Positions 26,171 through 34,365 of a stretch of 64,000 bases of DNA are shown here, piece after piece. Below the pieces are notes generated by a model. The model did not search any database. It was not told the origin of the DNA and worked only from the letters and a program-made list of their open reading frames with translations. This DNA comes from Herminiimonas sp. (GTDB lineage Bacteria; Pseudomonadota; Gammaproteobacteria; Burkholderiales; Burkholderiaceae_D), in assembly GCA_028292265.1 (NCBI GenBank), contig JAQGMR010000023.1:1-64000 (forward strand), written 5' to 3'. A program made the translations under genes and the position numbers. The stretch's first letter is position 1. Each line of letters opens with the position of its first letter.

Positions 26171-27871
26171 CTAACGGTTCTGACGGGTGATCGCACCGCC
26201 ACTGCCGGCGCTCGCTTCGTGGCCACCTGTCAGTTGCCGCAAGACCCCTTCGGCCTCTTCGTCGGTGTCACCGCGCCACGCCACAATCTGATCGGGCCGG
26301 ATCAGTACGAGCGGCGCCTGATAGAGCGTCCGCAGCGAAGGCAGATTCAGGTCAATACTTTTGAGCGGCATGCCAAGTCGCGCCGCGACATCGCGCAAAT
26401 GATCGCCCTGCCCTGCTGCTGCACCGAGTCGCAGCAAGGTCCATTCGAAGCCGAACAGGTCAAACAGGGAGCGCCCGTCTGGCAGCCAGAAGTGCGGCGC
26501 GCGGCCGCCCGGGCAGGCCGTCGGCACATAAGTATTGGGTACGTCCGGCGGCGCCATGCTGCCGTCACTGACAATGGCCGGCGAGCCATCGTAGCGGCCA
26601 CCGAAAGTGATGCCAGGGATATCGAACTCGGCCCGGCCGTGGGCTTCAAGGTATTCGCCGGCGATGCGCCTTGCAACCACGCCGAGGTCCGTGTCGCTCT
26701 CGATGTTCTCATCCGGCGCGAACAGCCCAAGCGAATCGGCGAAGCGCCGCGCATAGGCTGTATTGCGAAGGGCGAGCGGCCGGCGTTCAACTTCGTAGCT
26801 GTCGAGCAGTTCCGGCGCCGCCCACCCGTGAAGCACCGCAGCGAGTTTCCAGCCCAGATTGACGGCGTCTTCCACCGCGGTGTTGTAGCCCAGGCCGCCG
26901 GTGGGTGTAAAAAGGTGCGCAGCGTCGCCACCAATAAAAACCCGTCCGCGCTGGAAGTGGTCGGCGACCAGTGAGTGACCCGCGGTCCATGTGCCACGCG
27001 ATAGGATTTCTACCGGAATCTTCATGCCGCAGGCAGCCTGGAACATGGCGCGAGCATCCTCATCGGAAATGTCGGCGTCGTTCTCACCGGGCCGCAACTG
27101 GGTATGAAAGGCGAACTCGCCCTTGCCGTCCACCGCGGCCATGAAGGCGCGCCGGTCGCGGTTGAAACTGACGTGCATCCAGGCTGCCGCGTGAGGCGTG
27201 AGCCGATAGAGATCAGGCGCGCGCACATACAGTGCCAGCATGCGGCCGCCCATGAAGTCACGGTCGATGCCGGTTTCGCCGGTATATCGAAAGCCAAGCT
27301 GCTGTCGAACGCGGCTGCGGGCACCATCGGCGCCAACCAGCCATGCGGCATGCACGACTTGGCGTTCGCCTGTCGCCACGCATTCCAATTCCGCCTGCAC
27401 CCGTTCGCCTTCATCACGGAAGTGCAGCAGACGCCAGCCGTAATGCACAGCCACGCCGGGCAGTTTTTGCGCATGCTCGCGCAAGATAACTTCTACATAT
27501 TTTTGCGAGACCCGATGCGGAAGCTCCGCAGCGCTCCAGGAACCGGACAGCGCGTTGACTTTCTGCACCGCTTCACGGGCCGACGGCAAACGGAAGCGTC
27601 CGAGTTCATGCGTGGCAAATCGCGTGAAGTAGGCAATATCCGTCGGGTAGTCGGGCGGCAATCCAAGCTGGCGGATTTCGTGCGCGAAGCCAAGCCGGCG
27701 GAAGTGCTCCATGGTTCGCGCCTGGGTCGCATTGGCTTGTGGGTTTTGCGCCGTGCCGGGCTTCTCGTCGACCAGCAGTACAGTGACGTTTCGACGGCCA
27801 AGCTCGTTGGCAAGCATGAGGCCGCAAGGGCCGCCCCCTACGATCAGAACTGCTGGATTTGACGGAAGCAT
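26171..27871 (-). CDS. FAD-dependent aromatic monooxygenase (PheA/TfdB family)
   Basis: 566 residues from the ATG at 27871; the upstream open stretch lacks homology. Flavoprotein hydroxylase features are the N-terminal FAD motif LIVGGGPCGLMLANELG, the LVGADGARSRVRQQLG motif and the ribityl-binding GDAAHLFTPTGGLGYNTAVEDAVNLGWKLA (given here as its marks only), followed by a C-terminal thioredoxin-like domain. It would use NADPH and O2 to hydroxylate a phenolic or related ring. Substrate unknown. It heads a minus-strand group with amidase, OxlT-type carrier and GGT-family genes, possibly one catabolic pathway (inference). Confidence 0.9.
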   Translation of the reverse strand: MLPSNPAVLIVGGGPCGLMLANELGRRNVTVLLVDEKPGTAQNPQANATQARTMEHFRRLGFAHEIRQLGLPPDYPTDIAYFTRFATHELGRFRLPSAREAVQKVNALSGSWSAAELPHRVSQKYVEVILREHAQKLPGVAVHYGWRLLHFRDEGERVQAELECVATGERQVVHAAWLVGADGARSRVRQQLGFRYTGETGIDRDFMGGRMLALYVRAPDLYRLTPHAAAWMHVSFNRDRRAFMAAVDGKGEFAFHTQLRPGENDADISDEDARAMFQAACGMKIPVEILSRGTWTAGHSLVADHFQRGRVFIGGDAAHLFTPTGGLGYNTAVEDAVNLGWKLAAVLHGWAAPELLDSYEVERRPLALRNTAYARRFADSLGLFAPDENIESDTDLGVVARRIAGEYLEAHGRAEFDIPGITFGGRYDGSPAIVSDGSMAPPDVPNTYVPTACPGGRAPHFWLPDGRSLFDLFGFEWTLLRLGAAAGQGDHLRDVAARLGMPLKSIDLNLPSLRTLYQAPLVLIRPDQIVAWRGDTDEEAEGVLRQLTGGHEASAGSGGAITRQNR

Positions 27872-28208
27872 TTTGATGTTTGGTGGTGTAGGGAATGCGG
27901 TCCGTGCGACCCGGACGTCAGCGCGGTCGCTCCTGATGCCGCACGATGTGGAACAGCGTAGTGCGCAACGTGACGGCCTTCTGGTTTCTGGTGAAGCCGG
28001 TGGCACCGGACATGTCGGCGCTTCAGATTGCGACGTCGCTACCCGCAGCATGATAGCGGAAGCTTGGCGTTGCAAGCGCGGGCGACGTCGGTCCGGGGAC
28101 TGCATGTCGGACTGCATGTCGCCGATGGCGAAGGAAGTTGATTCGTGTTGCATAAAAAACCCGGCGCGCCTTTGGGGCGGTGCCGGGTTTTTCTTTGGCA
28201 GGTGCAGC
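27872..28208. other. Intergenic region upstream of the monooxygenase
   Basis: About 335 bases. It contains the monooxygenase promoter region and a strong terminator hairpin (28154-28192) belonging to the His-rich gene. No gene is supported. Confidence 0.5.
28154..28192 (-). terminator. Intrinsic terminator, bidirectional in form
   Basis: AAAACCCGGC and GCCGGGTTTT form a long stem, with an inner CGCC/GGCG stem. T-runs occur on both strands (TTTTTT on minus, TTTTT on plus). It starts 16 bases after the stop of the His-rich gene. Confidence 0.85.
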
Positions 28209-28511
28209 TTATTGGGCGGTCGCGCGTGCTACGTGATGCCTCTTGCCATGGTGCCTTGCGTGGTGCTTCCCATGACGTTTTCCGTGATGCCGGGCATGGT
28301 GCCTGTCTCCATCATGACGCGCCGACTGACGGGTTTGGTCGGCAGCAGGCGCGGTCGTTGGGGAATTTCCGCGCAGCTCCGCTGCATGCCGTTCCACTGC
28401 GGCGGCACGTGCGGGGTCGGTGCTACTGGTTACGCCGGTCGAATTCTGAGCGAAAGCCGAACCTGCCAAAGCCACAGTCAACGCAGCGAGGAGAAGAGAA
28501 ATTTTTTTCAT
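28209..28511 (-). CDS. Small exported histidine-rich protein
   Basis: 100 residues from the ATG at 28511, chosen for AAGGAACC upstream and because a clean Sec signal begins there (KKISLLLAALTVALAGSAFAQ, cleavage near residue 22). The mature 78 residues end in a run built from HHARHHGKRH-type repeats, about 18 His in the last 40 residues with many Arg and Lys. The His density suggests Ni, Zn or Cu binding in the periplasm, but the family is unknown to me. It has its own strong terminator and no co-transcribed partner. Confidence 0.8.
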   Translation of the reverse strand: MKKISLLLAALTVALAGSAFAQNSTGVTSSTDPARAAAVERHAAELRGNSPTTAPAADQTRQSARHDGDRHHARHHGKRHGKHHARHHGKRHHVARATAQ

Positions 28512-28870
28512 GAGAGGTTCCTTGTGAGAGGTGAACAGCCGCTGGCTGGATGAGCTTGAAACGTGCACTGCGTCCCTGCGGTGGACAAGAAATTGCGCCT
28601 CTTCTGTAACAATTTTTGTTCTGGTTTTGCGCGAACTCAACGAAGGTCCGTAATGTGTGTGAACTTTGATTTACTGGGTTGTCCGTTCCGGACTGCGCGC
28701 GACAGGCAGCTTGTAGCAGGAAACTTTCGCCGAAATTTTCGGAGCGGTCCTGATGTCCGCGGACGTGCACCTCCTGAACGGTCAACCAGGCCAGTCAATT
28801 AAGCTGTATATCCATACAGTATTCCATGCTACAGTGTGGATTCGTCAACGCTTTCAGAGAGGGAACCATC
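28512..28870. other. Divergent intergenic region with LexA box
   Basis: About 360 bases between the His-rich gene (minus) and the small SOS-type gene (plus). The LexA-type palindrome at 28804-28819 is the only strong signal. The half nearest the His-rich gene shows no clear promoter. Confidence 0.5.
28804..28819 (+). promoter_or_regulatory. LexA (SOS) box
   Basis: CTGTATATCCATACAG fits the proteobacterial LexA consensus CTG-N10-CAG, with the AT-rich centre of strong boxes. It lies 51 bases upstream of the ATG at 28871, where it would cover a promoter. Confidence 0.8.
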
Positions 28871-29095
28871 ATGCGAGACTTGAACATCGCCATCGGCCCG
28901 CGCCACGGCATGGCACACACCCCCACCAGCTTTTCCCTTCGCCTTGGCAACCGGGAAATGCATGTGTCCCGCGATTTCCGCAATCGCTATTACAAGGTCA
29001 ATCCCATTATCGATTGCAGCACAGGCCTGCAACGCGGCCACGTCGAATTACTGGTGCTGCGCAAGTGGCTGGTCATCCTGTCGAAGGCACACTAA
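28871..29095 (+). CDS. Small protein of unknown function, probably SOS-induced
   Basis: 74 residues. ATG preceded by GAGAGGGAACC. Basic, soluble, no signal peptide or membrane helix; the sequence has a beta-rich look (SFSLRLGNREMHVSRDF, GHVELLVLRKWLVIL). I do not recognise the family. The LexA box upstream suggests induction by DNA damage, so candidate roles are cell-division inhibition, damage tolerance or prophage-like control. Its 3' end overlaps the convergent selenoprotein gene by 23 bases. Confidence 0.7.
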   Translation: MRDLNIAIGPRHGMAHTPTSFSLRLGNREMHVSRDFRNRYYKVNPIIDCSTGLQRGHVELLVLRKWLVILSKAH

Positions 29096-29657
29096 GGGCA
29101 TGGCACCGCGGTGTCAAACCCCCTGGGCTAATCAGTTGCCGCAATATGCCTTCCAGGGCGTCGTCGGCGAGCGCACGCATTTCATCATCGGTCCGGTCCT
29201 GTATCGGATGGCGCACGAACACCATGGCCGGATCGAAGCCAAGCGCGGCCGACTGCGCCGCCGCAGCCTGGGTGAACTCTGTCGACGCAATGCCGACCCC
29301 GGGAATGCCCCGACCTTCAAGATCTGCGATGTCATGCATACAGCACGACGTACACGAACCTCAGTCGGCCAGTCCTTCGATTACCAGATTGCACTCGGCC
29401 ACGATCTGCTGTCGCAGCGCAGTTGGCGCAACCCGGGTGTAGGTCGGCTTGCGATAACGCTTGACCGCAATGCCCCTTTCTTGCAGCAGCGCAGCGATCC
29501 GGTCCAGGAAGATGTTTCCACGCGCCTTTGAGATGTCGAGCAGGCCAACGACCAGCTTGTCGATACTGGTTGGGCGAGCAAGGCGCTCGCGCGCCGCTGG
29601 CGACCTTTCAGCGGTGGGATCGAGCAGGATGCTGTCGAATTGCAGTGAACCACTCAT
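29073..29657 (-). CDS. UGSC-family selenoprotein (in-frame UGA read as selenocysteine)
   Basis: 194 residues if the TGA at 29361-29363 is read as Sec (Sec99). The frame runs from the ATG at 29657, through TGA, to a TGA at 29073. The stretch around the UGA is VIEGLAD-Sec-GSCTSCCMHDIAD, the hallmark of the UGSC-containing selenoprotein family reported from marine metagenomes, whose function is unknown. Downstream sequence stays protein-like (GIPGVGIASTEFTQAA, FVRHPIQDRTDDEM), which argues against a dead 3' part. Sec, Cys102, Cys105 and Cys106 suggest a redox site. A hairpin with SECIS properties follows the UGA. The ATG overlaps the stop of the upstream partner as ATGA. Requires selA, selB and selC elsewhere in the genome. 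Confidence 0.85.
29331..29363 (-). promoter_or_regulatory. Bacterial SECIS-like hairpin and Sec codon
   Basis: After UGA (29363-29361) come 11 bases, then GUCGUGC (29349-29343), loop UGUAU (29342-29338) and GCAUGAC (29337-29331): a 7-bp stem with one G-U pair. The apical loop starts 19 bases after UGA and has G at its second position, within the published bacterial SECIS model (16-37 bases; G in the first two loop positions). Confidence 0.75.
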
Positions 29658-31105
29658 TGGATAATCTCCCTGGTGACGGGGGTTGAACCGACCGGGCCAG
29701 ATGCGGCCCAGCCGGCGATGACGGCGGAAAAAAGTCCTGCGGTCCCGCCAGCGCGGACGATGAGCAAGCCGCCGGGGCGAAATTTCGGCACGGTCTGCCC
29801 GGCGAAACTGGCCGGCAATCCCTCGCTGATGCCACCGGCGCCCACCACCATGTCGTCACCCGGCAAAAGCAGAAGCCGTTCCAGTTCTCCGCGCAAGCGC
29901 GCCTTGGACCAACCAGCTTCGATAAAGACCCGGCTATGGTCCGGTGAGACAACCAGCAGCGCATCGCCCGCCATTGCCAGCTTGGGATGGTCGACGACGC
30001 GCAAACACAGCGCAAAACTTTTCGCAAGCGACTCCGGCGTGCGTGACTTCTGATCGACGATGCCCTGCACGCCTTCGCCGGCGAAAAGCGTAACGGTGGA
30101 ACTGCCTTTCGTAAAACCCCTCTCGACGGCCAGTGAATCCCATACGCTGTCTTCGGCTTCGGCAAAACAGAAGCTGTACTTCCCCGGCGTGCCGAGCGTT
30201 GCGCGATCGACTTCTCCTGGCCGGCCGCCGCCGACATTGCGAATGACCAGTTGCAGTGCCCGGCCGATGCTCGCGTTGGCGCGATTGCCCTGACCCAGCG
30301 CATTGACGCCGGAATTCATGCCGACCGCCCTCGCAATCGGACCATTGACGATGACCACCGGGCCGGCAAACATGGTGGTGCACAAGACGCCGTGCATGCC
30401 GAACTCGTCGATCAGCGCCGCTTCCACCGCAGTCAGCACCAGAGGCATGTATTCCGGCTTGCAGCCCGCCATGACGGCGTTGATCGCGACTTTTTCTACA
30501 GTACACGGAGCAAGATCAGGCGGGACCATGCCAAGTACTTCTTCCGGCGCGCGCGTGGTGCCGGTTAGCATGCGCAGCACGCGTTCCCTGGTCGGCGGCA
30601 CGACCGGCAAGCCATCGGTCCAGCCACGCTGAAAGCAAGCTTCAATCGGGTCTTCCTGCTCGCCGAGCGTGACTTCACGCGAGCCGAACCGGGCTGTTCC
30701 AAAGCGCACCGCAAGTTGTTCCGGCATGCCCTCGTCCAGTGTCCTGGAAGCGCAACCAGCGCGGATGGCAGGCAAGTCGGCGCCGAGGTCGCTGTCGCCA
30801 CTGATGCGGCGCCAGTCTTCGCGATGCCAGCCGTAACACCGCTCGACTTCCCGGCCCTGCTCCACGCGGATCAGGGTCGGCACGAATTCAATGTCGAGGC
30901 GAAAGGATTTTTCCAGCGTGGCGTCGTGCTCGACGACGGGGAGCCCGACGCCGTAGCTCGGGTCATCCTGCACATAGACCGTGAGTGGATTATGGATGGC
31001 GAGTTGACGCAATACCGGCTCCACCAGGAGGCAGGTCGGGCATTCGCGCTTGGCGACGACGATCAGGCCGTCAGGCAGGCGGTTAGGCTGGGCAGAGGCT
31101 TGCAT
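29654..31105 (-). CDS. Thioredoxin-like fusion protein, partner of the UGSC selenoprotein
   Basis: 483 residues, ATG at 31105. The first 100 residues resemble a thioredoxin fold with a CPTC pair (Cys22, Cys25, in AKRECPTCLLVEP) and a later cis-Pro-like FVPTLIRV. The rest (from about 155) is a large conserved domain of unknown function (GWTDGLPVVPPTRERVLRML, APCTVEKVAINAVMAGCKPEY, GPIARAVGMNSGVNALGQGN). No signal peptide. Its stop overlaps the selenoprotein start by four bases (ATGA), so the two are made together and probably act together in a thiol/selenol redox reaction (inference). Divergent from a P450 gene. Confidence 0.75.
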   Translation of the reverse strand: MQASAQPNRLPDGLIVVAKRECPTCLLVEPVLRQLAIHNPLTVYVQDDPSYGVGLPVVEHDATLEKSFRLDIEFVPTLIRVEQGREVERCYGWHREDWRRISGDSDLGADLPAIRAGCASRTLDEGMPEQLAVRFGTARFGSREVTLGEQEDPIEACFQRGWTDGLPVVPPTRERVLRMLTGTTRAPEEVLGMVPPDLAPCTVEKVAINAVMAGCKPEYMPLVLTAVEAALIDEFGMHGVLCTTMFAGPVVIVNGPIARAVGMNSGVNALGQGNRANASIGRALQLVIRNVGGGRPGEVDRATLGTPGKYSFCFAEAEDSVWDSLAVERGFTKGSSTVTLFAGEGVQGIVDQKSRTPESLAKSFALCLRVVDHPKLAMAGDALLVVSPDHSRVFIEAGWSKARLRGELERLLLLPGDDMVVGAGGISEGLPASFAGQTVPKFRPGGLLIVRAGGTAGLFSAVIAGWAASGPVGSTPVTREIIQ

Positions 31106-31270
31106 GCAGGTTGACGGAGCGCCGGAGTCGTGGCCACGAGAAGCACATCATAGAAGGTTTCCGGACGACGCGCCCAGCCGCAAACTGGTCGGGTCGGCCT
31201 CCAGCATCCTCCTGTTTATCGGCTTGAACGGTGTGCTCCAGCCTTCGGCTCATTTACTGTGCACGGTGAT

Positions 31271-32599
31271 ATGCTTCAGCAGGACACCGCCTTCCCCGCC
31301 TGGACCACCATGAGACCTTCACCTACCGCGGGCATCACGCCTGCCGCCAAGCCATCGGACCCGTCTCCCGAAGACTGGGCCGCAAGGCTTGCTGCCTTCG
31401 ACCTGCGCTCCCTGCCCGCCGACTTTTATCGCGATCCATTTCCGTGGTATCACGCCTTGCGCAGCCAGGAACCGGTGAAGGCAATGCCAGACGGCTCATG
31501 GTTCCTTACACGCTATGCCGATATCCAGGCCGTCTACAAGGATACAAAAACCTTCAGTTCCGACAAGACGGTCGAGTTCAAACCGAAATACGGCGACTCA
31601 CTCCTGTATGAGCATCACACCACCAGCCTGGTGTTCAACGACCCGCCTTTGCACACGCGCGTGCGGCGCCTTATCGCCGCTGGCTTGACCCCCGCGGCCA
31701 TGGCACAGACCGAGCCGGCGCTGGTGACGCTGGTCGATTCCCTGCTCGACCGGATGGCTGCGAAGGAACGGGATGGCGAGCCAGTCGACCTCATCGAGGA
31801 CTTTGCTGCGGCGATTCCCATTGAGATCATTGGCAATCTTCTGGCGGTACCGCGCGATCAGCGTAAGCCCCTTCGCGAATGGTCGCTTGCCATTCTCGGC
31901 GCACTGGAGCCGAATATTTCCAAAGACTTCTTCGACTACGCCAACGGCTGCGTGCGCGACTTCCTGGCGTATTTGCGCGTGCTGGTTGACGAGCGGAGGC
32001 GCCATCCCGGCGACCCAAAGAACGACATGCTGACCCGCCTGATAGAAGGCGAAGCGGATGGCGACCGCCTGACAGAAAAAGAGCTTCTTCAAAACTGCAT
32101 CTTCCTCCTCAACGCGGGTCATGAAACCACCACGAATCTGATTGGCAACGCCCTGGTCACGCTGCAAAGGTGGCCTGAAGAGAAGGCGCGCCTGATCGCC
32201 GATCCAGGCCTGGTACGGGGCGCGATCGAGGAGGTGCTGCGCTTCGAAAGTTCCAACCAGCTCGGCAACCGCATTACGACCTGCCAGACCAGCATCGCCG
32301 ACGTGCCGCTGGCCGCAGGCACCCGCGTATCGGTCTGTATCGGCGCGGCCAATCGTGACCCCGATCAATTTCCTGATCCAGACCGCTTCGACATCACACG
32401 TTCGCCGAATCGGCACCTCGCTTTCGCATCGGGCATCCACCAATGCGCCGGCATGAATCTGGCGCGTCTTGAAGGACGCGTGGCGCTGGAACGCTTTATC
32501 AAGCGCTTTCCCGATTACGCCCTGGCTGGCGACCCGGTGCGCGGCGGACGCGCCCGCTTTCGTGGCTTCCTGTCGATACCGGCGCGGCTTTCGCACTGA
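31271..32599 (+). CDS. Cytochrome P450
   Basis: 442 residues from the ATG at 31271; a GTG at 31259 and an ATG at 31310 are alternative starts and no Shine-Dalgarno decides. A soluble bacterial class I enzyme. Seen: the I-helix oxygen-activation motif NAGHETTTN, the K-helix EEVLR, and the haem-ligand loop FASGIHQCAG with the Cys ligand at residue 392. It would hydroxylate a small hydrophobic substrate using a ferredoxin/reductase pair not encoded here; the reductase at 9740 is a candidate partner. A binding-protein gene follows after 106 bases. Confidence 0.93.
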   Translation: MLQQDTAFPAWTTMRPSPTAGITPAAKPSDPSPEDWAARLAAFDLRSLPADFYRDPFPWYHALRSQEPVKAMPDGSWFLTRYADIQAVYKDTKTFSSDKTVEFKPKYGDSLLYEHHTTSLVFNDPPLHTRVRRLIAAGLTPAAMAQTEPALVTLVDSLLDRMAAKERDGEPVDLIEDFAAAIPIEIIGNLLAVPRDQRKPLREWSLAILGALEPNISKDFFDYANGCVRDFLAYLRVLVDERRRHPGDPKNDMLTRLIEGEADGDRLTEKELLQNCIFLLNAGHETTTNLIGNALVTLQRWPEEKARLIADPGLVRGAIEEVLRFESSNQLGNRITTCQTSIADVPLAAGTRVSVCIGAANRDPDQFPDPDRFDITRSPNRHLAFASGIHQCAGMNLARLEGRVALERFIKRFPDYALAGDPVRGGRARFRGFLSIPARLSH

Positions 32600-32705
32600 G
32601 GCAAAAGCCGTGCAACAAAGCTGATGCAGCGGCCGGTTCATCGTATAGTCTTGCAGCAGCATATAACAACAACTTCTCAACACCATCACAGGCAGGAGAC
32701 AAATA

Positions 32706-33884
32706 ATGCAATCAACGCAATCGATGGGCCCGGGCCGTACGCTTCTTGCCGGCTTCGTCGCAGTAGTCCTGGCGGCCCTGTCGTCTACGGCGCTGGCACA
32801 GATCAAGATCGGCGTCACGATATCCACCACCGGCCCGGCGGCGTCGCTCGGCATCCCCGAGAAGAACGCCATTGCGCTGCTTCCACGCGAGATCGCGGGG
32901 CAGAAGGTCGACTATGTGGTGCTGGACGATGCATCGGACACGACACAAACCGTGACCAATACACGCAAGCTGATTTCGGAAGAAAAAGTGGATGCCATCA
33001 TCGGCTCGACCACGACCCCGAATTCCCTGGCCATGTTGAATGTCCTTGGTGAAGGCAAGACGGCCGCGATCAGCCTGGCTTCATCCAACCGCATCATCGA
33101 GCCGATGGATGCGAATCGCGCATGGATGTTCAAGACCCCGCAGACAGATACCATGATGGCGATCGCCATCGCCGAAGACATGGTGCGAAAGGGTATCAAG
33201 TCAATGGCTTATCTCGGCTTTTCCGACGCGCTTGGGGAAGCTTTCCATGCAGAGGTGGTGAAGTTTGCCGAACTCAAGCACATCAAGGTAGTGGCGTCGG
33301 AGCGCTTCTCGCGCAACGACAATAGCGTGACTGGACAGGTATTGAAGATCATGGGCGCCGCACCGGAAGCGGTGGTGATTGGCGCCTCCGGCACGCCCGC
33401 TGCGCTGCCAGTCAAGACCCTCGCCGAGCGCGGCTTCAAGGGCCGCATCTATCACAATCATGGCGTGGCCAGCACCGACTTCCTGCGAGTCTGCGGCAAG
33501 CAGTGCGACGGCACCTTCCTGCCCACCGGCCCGGTGATGGTTGCGGGCCAACTGCCGGAATCAAATCCAATCCGAAAAGCAGCGCTGGAGTTTTCAAAGA
33601 AGTATGAAGCGGCGAACGGTGCCGGGAGTGTGGCCGCATTTGCGTCCTACGCATGGGACGCGGGGCTGCTGCTTCAGCGCGCCGTCCCTGAAGCATTGCA
33701 GAAGGCAAAGCCAGGAACGCCGGAATTCCGCGCCGCCCTGCGCGATGCACTGGAAAATGTGAAGAATCTGCCGACCACCAATGGCGTAGTGAACATGACC
33801 CGCAATGACCACCTCGGCCTGGATCAGCGGGCGCGTGTGATGGTGCAGATCCGCAACGGCGGTTGGCAATATCAGGCGGAATAG
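32706..33884 (+). CDS. ABC transporter periplasmic binding protein (branched-chain amino acid type)
   Basis: 392 residues; AGGAGAC before the ATG. Sec signal in residues 1-35 (LLAGFVAVVLAALSSTALAQ). The mature part is a type 1 periplasmic binding fold: IKIGVTISTTGPAASLGIPE, then DDASDTTQTVTNTRKLI and GSTTTPNSLAM. Such proteins feed Liv-type importers with amino acids, amides or aromatic acids. No permease or ATPase genes are adjacent. It is probably co-transcribed with the P450 gene, so it may bring in that enzyme's substrate (inference). Confidence 0.9.
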   Translation: MQSTQSMGPGRTLLAGFVAVVLAALSSTALAQIKIGVTISTTGPAASLGIPEKNAIALLPREIAGQKVDYVVLDDASDTTQTVTNTRKLISEEKVDAIIGSTTTPNSLAMLNVLGEGKTAAISLASSNRIIEPMDANRAWMFKTPQTDTMMAIAIAEDMVRKGIKSMAYLGFSDALGEAFHAEVVKFAELKHIKVVASERFSRNDNSVTGQVLKIMGAAPEAVVIGASGTPAALPVKTLAERGFKGRIYHNHGVASTDFLRVCGKQCDGTFLPTGPVMVAGQLPESNPIRKAALEFSKKYEAANGAGSVAAFASYAWDAGLLLQRAVPEALQKAKPGTPEFRAALRDALENVKNLPTTNGVVNMTRNDHLGLDQRARVMVQIRNGGWQYQAE

Positions 33885-33977
33885 CAGGGGTCACACTAGA
33901 ACCCGAAGCTGTCTGGAAGGTCGGATTTGAAAGTCGGCGTCGCAACGACAATGACGGGACTTCCAGCACGAAGCGCC

Positions 33978-34004
33978 CCGCTGCGGTAGGTTTCACCGCA
34001 GCGG
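33978..34004. repeat. Perfect 10-bp inverted repeat between convergent genes
   Basis: CCGCTGCGGT and ACCGCAGCGG flank a 7-base loop, midway between the convergent ends of the binding-protein gene and the acyl carrier protein gene. No T-run on either strand; it may still block transcription or protect 3' ends. Confidence 0.5.
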
Positions 34005-34113
34005 ATCGCCTCAAACGTGGCGAACGCTGGCCCATGGCGACGGCAGAATGGCGCTTTCTGATGCGCCCTCCCCATGAGCCTTCCTATAGCCAATTCGTCT
34101 GCTCAGCACCTGC

Positions 34114-34365
34114 TCAGTGCGCCTTGGCCGAGGCTCGTGAAATTTCCTCGCATATCTCACCAAGAGTGGGATTCGGCGGCAGGCTGAAATTCTCGAACGT
34201 GACGCCCAACTCCAGTTCCACATTGAGCAAAACATCGACTAGGTGCAGCGAGTCGATACCGAACTCCGCAAGGCGCGTCGTTTCGGACAAGGCTTGTGGG
34301 TCGAGGGAAAACTGTTCGTGCAAAAGGCGCTTTAACGCCAACAGAATCTGGCTATTTTCGTTCAT
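34114..34365 (-). CDS. Acyl carrier protein
   Basis: 83 residues from the ATG at 34365, where homology begins. The phosphopantetheine site is Ser39 in AEFGIDSLHLVDVL, and the helical, acidic composition fits an ACP (net acidic; LELGVTFENF follows). It carries acyl chains as thioesters on a 4'-phosphopantetheine arm. The sequence differs from the housekeeping ACP, which usually reads FGADSLDTVEL. It lies divergent from the RpfC-like kinase and near rpfF and a ketosynthase, so a role in signal-precursor synthesis is likely (inference). Confidence 0.9.
   Translation of the reverse strand: MNENSQILLALKRLLHEQFSLDPQALSETTRLAEFGIDSLHLVDVLLNVELELGVTFENFSLPPNPTLGEICEEISRASAKAH

Noticed and set aside
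29361-29363. Reading the TGA as the natural stop of a 98-residue protein
   Set aside because: The frame continues with conserved-looking sequence, the UGSC motif sits exactly at the TGA, and a SECIS-like hairpin follows. Kept as the main alternative only if the genome lacks Sec machinery.
31598-32872. Open frame of about 424 codons antisense to the P450 gene
   Set aside because: It lies opposite an intact P450 with all motifs and crosses into the next promoter region; no homology is visible.
33896-34093. Short minus-strand frame of 65 codons after the ACP gene
   Set aside because: No ribosome-binding site, crosses the perfect hairpin at 33978-34004, and no family likeness.
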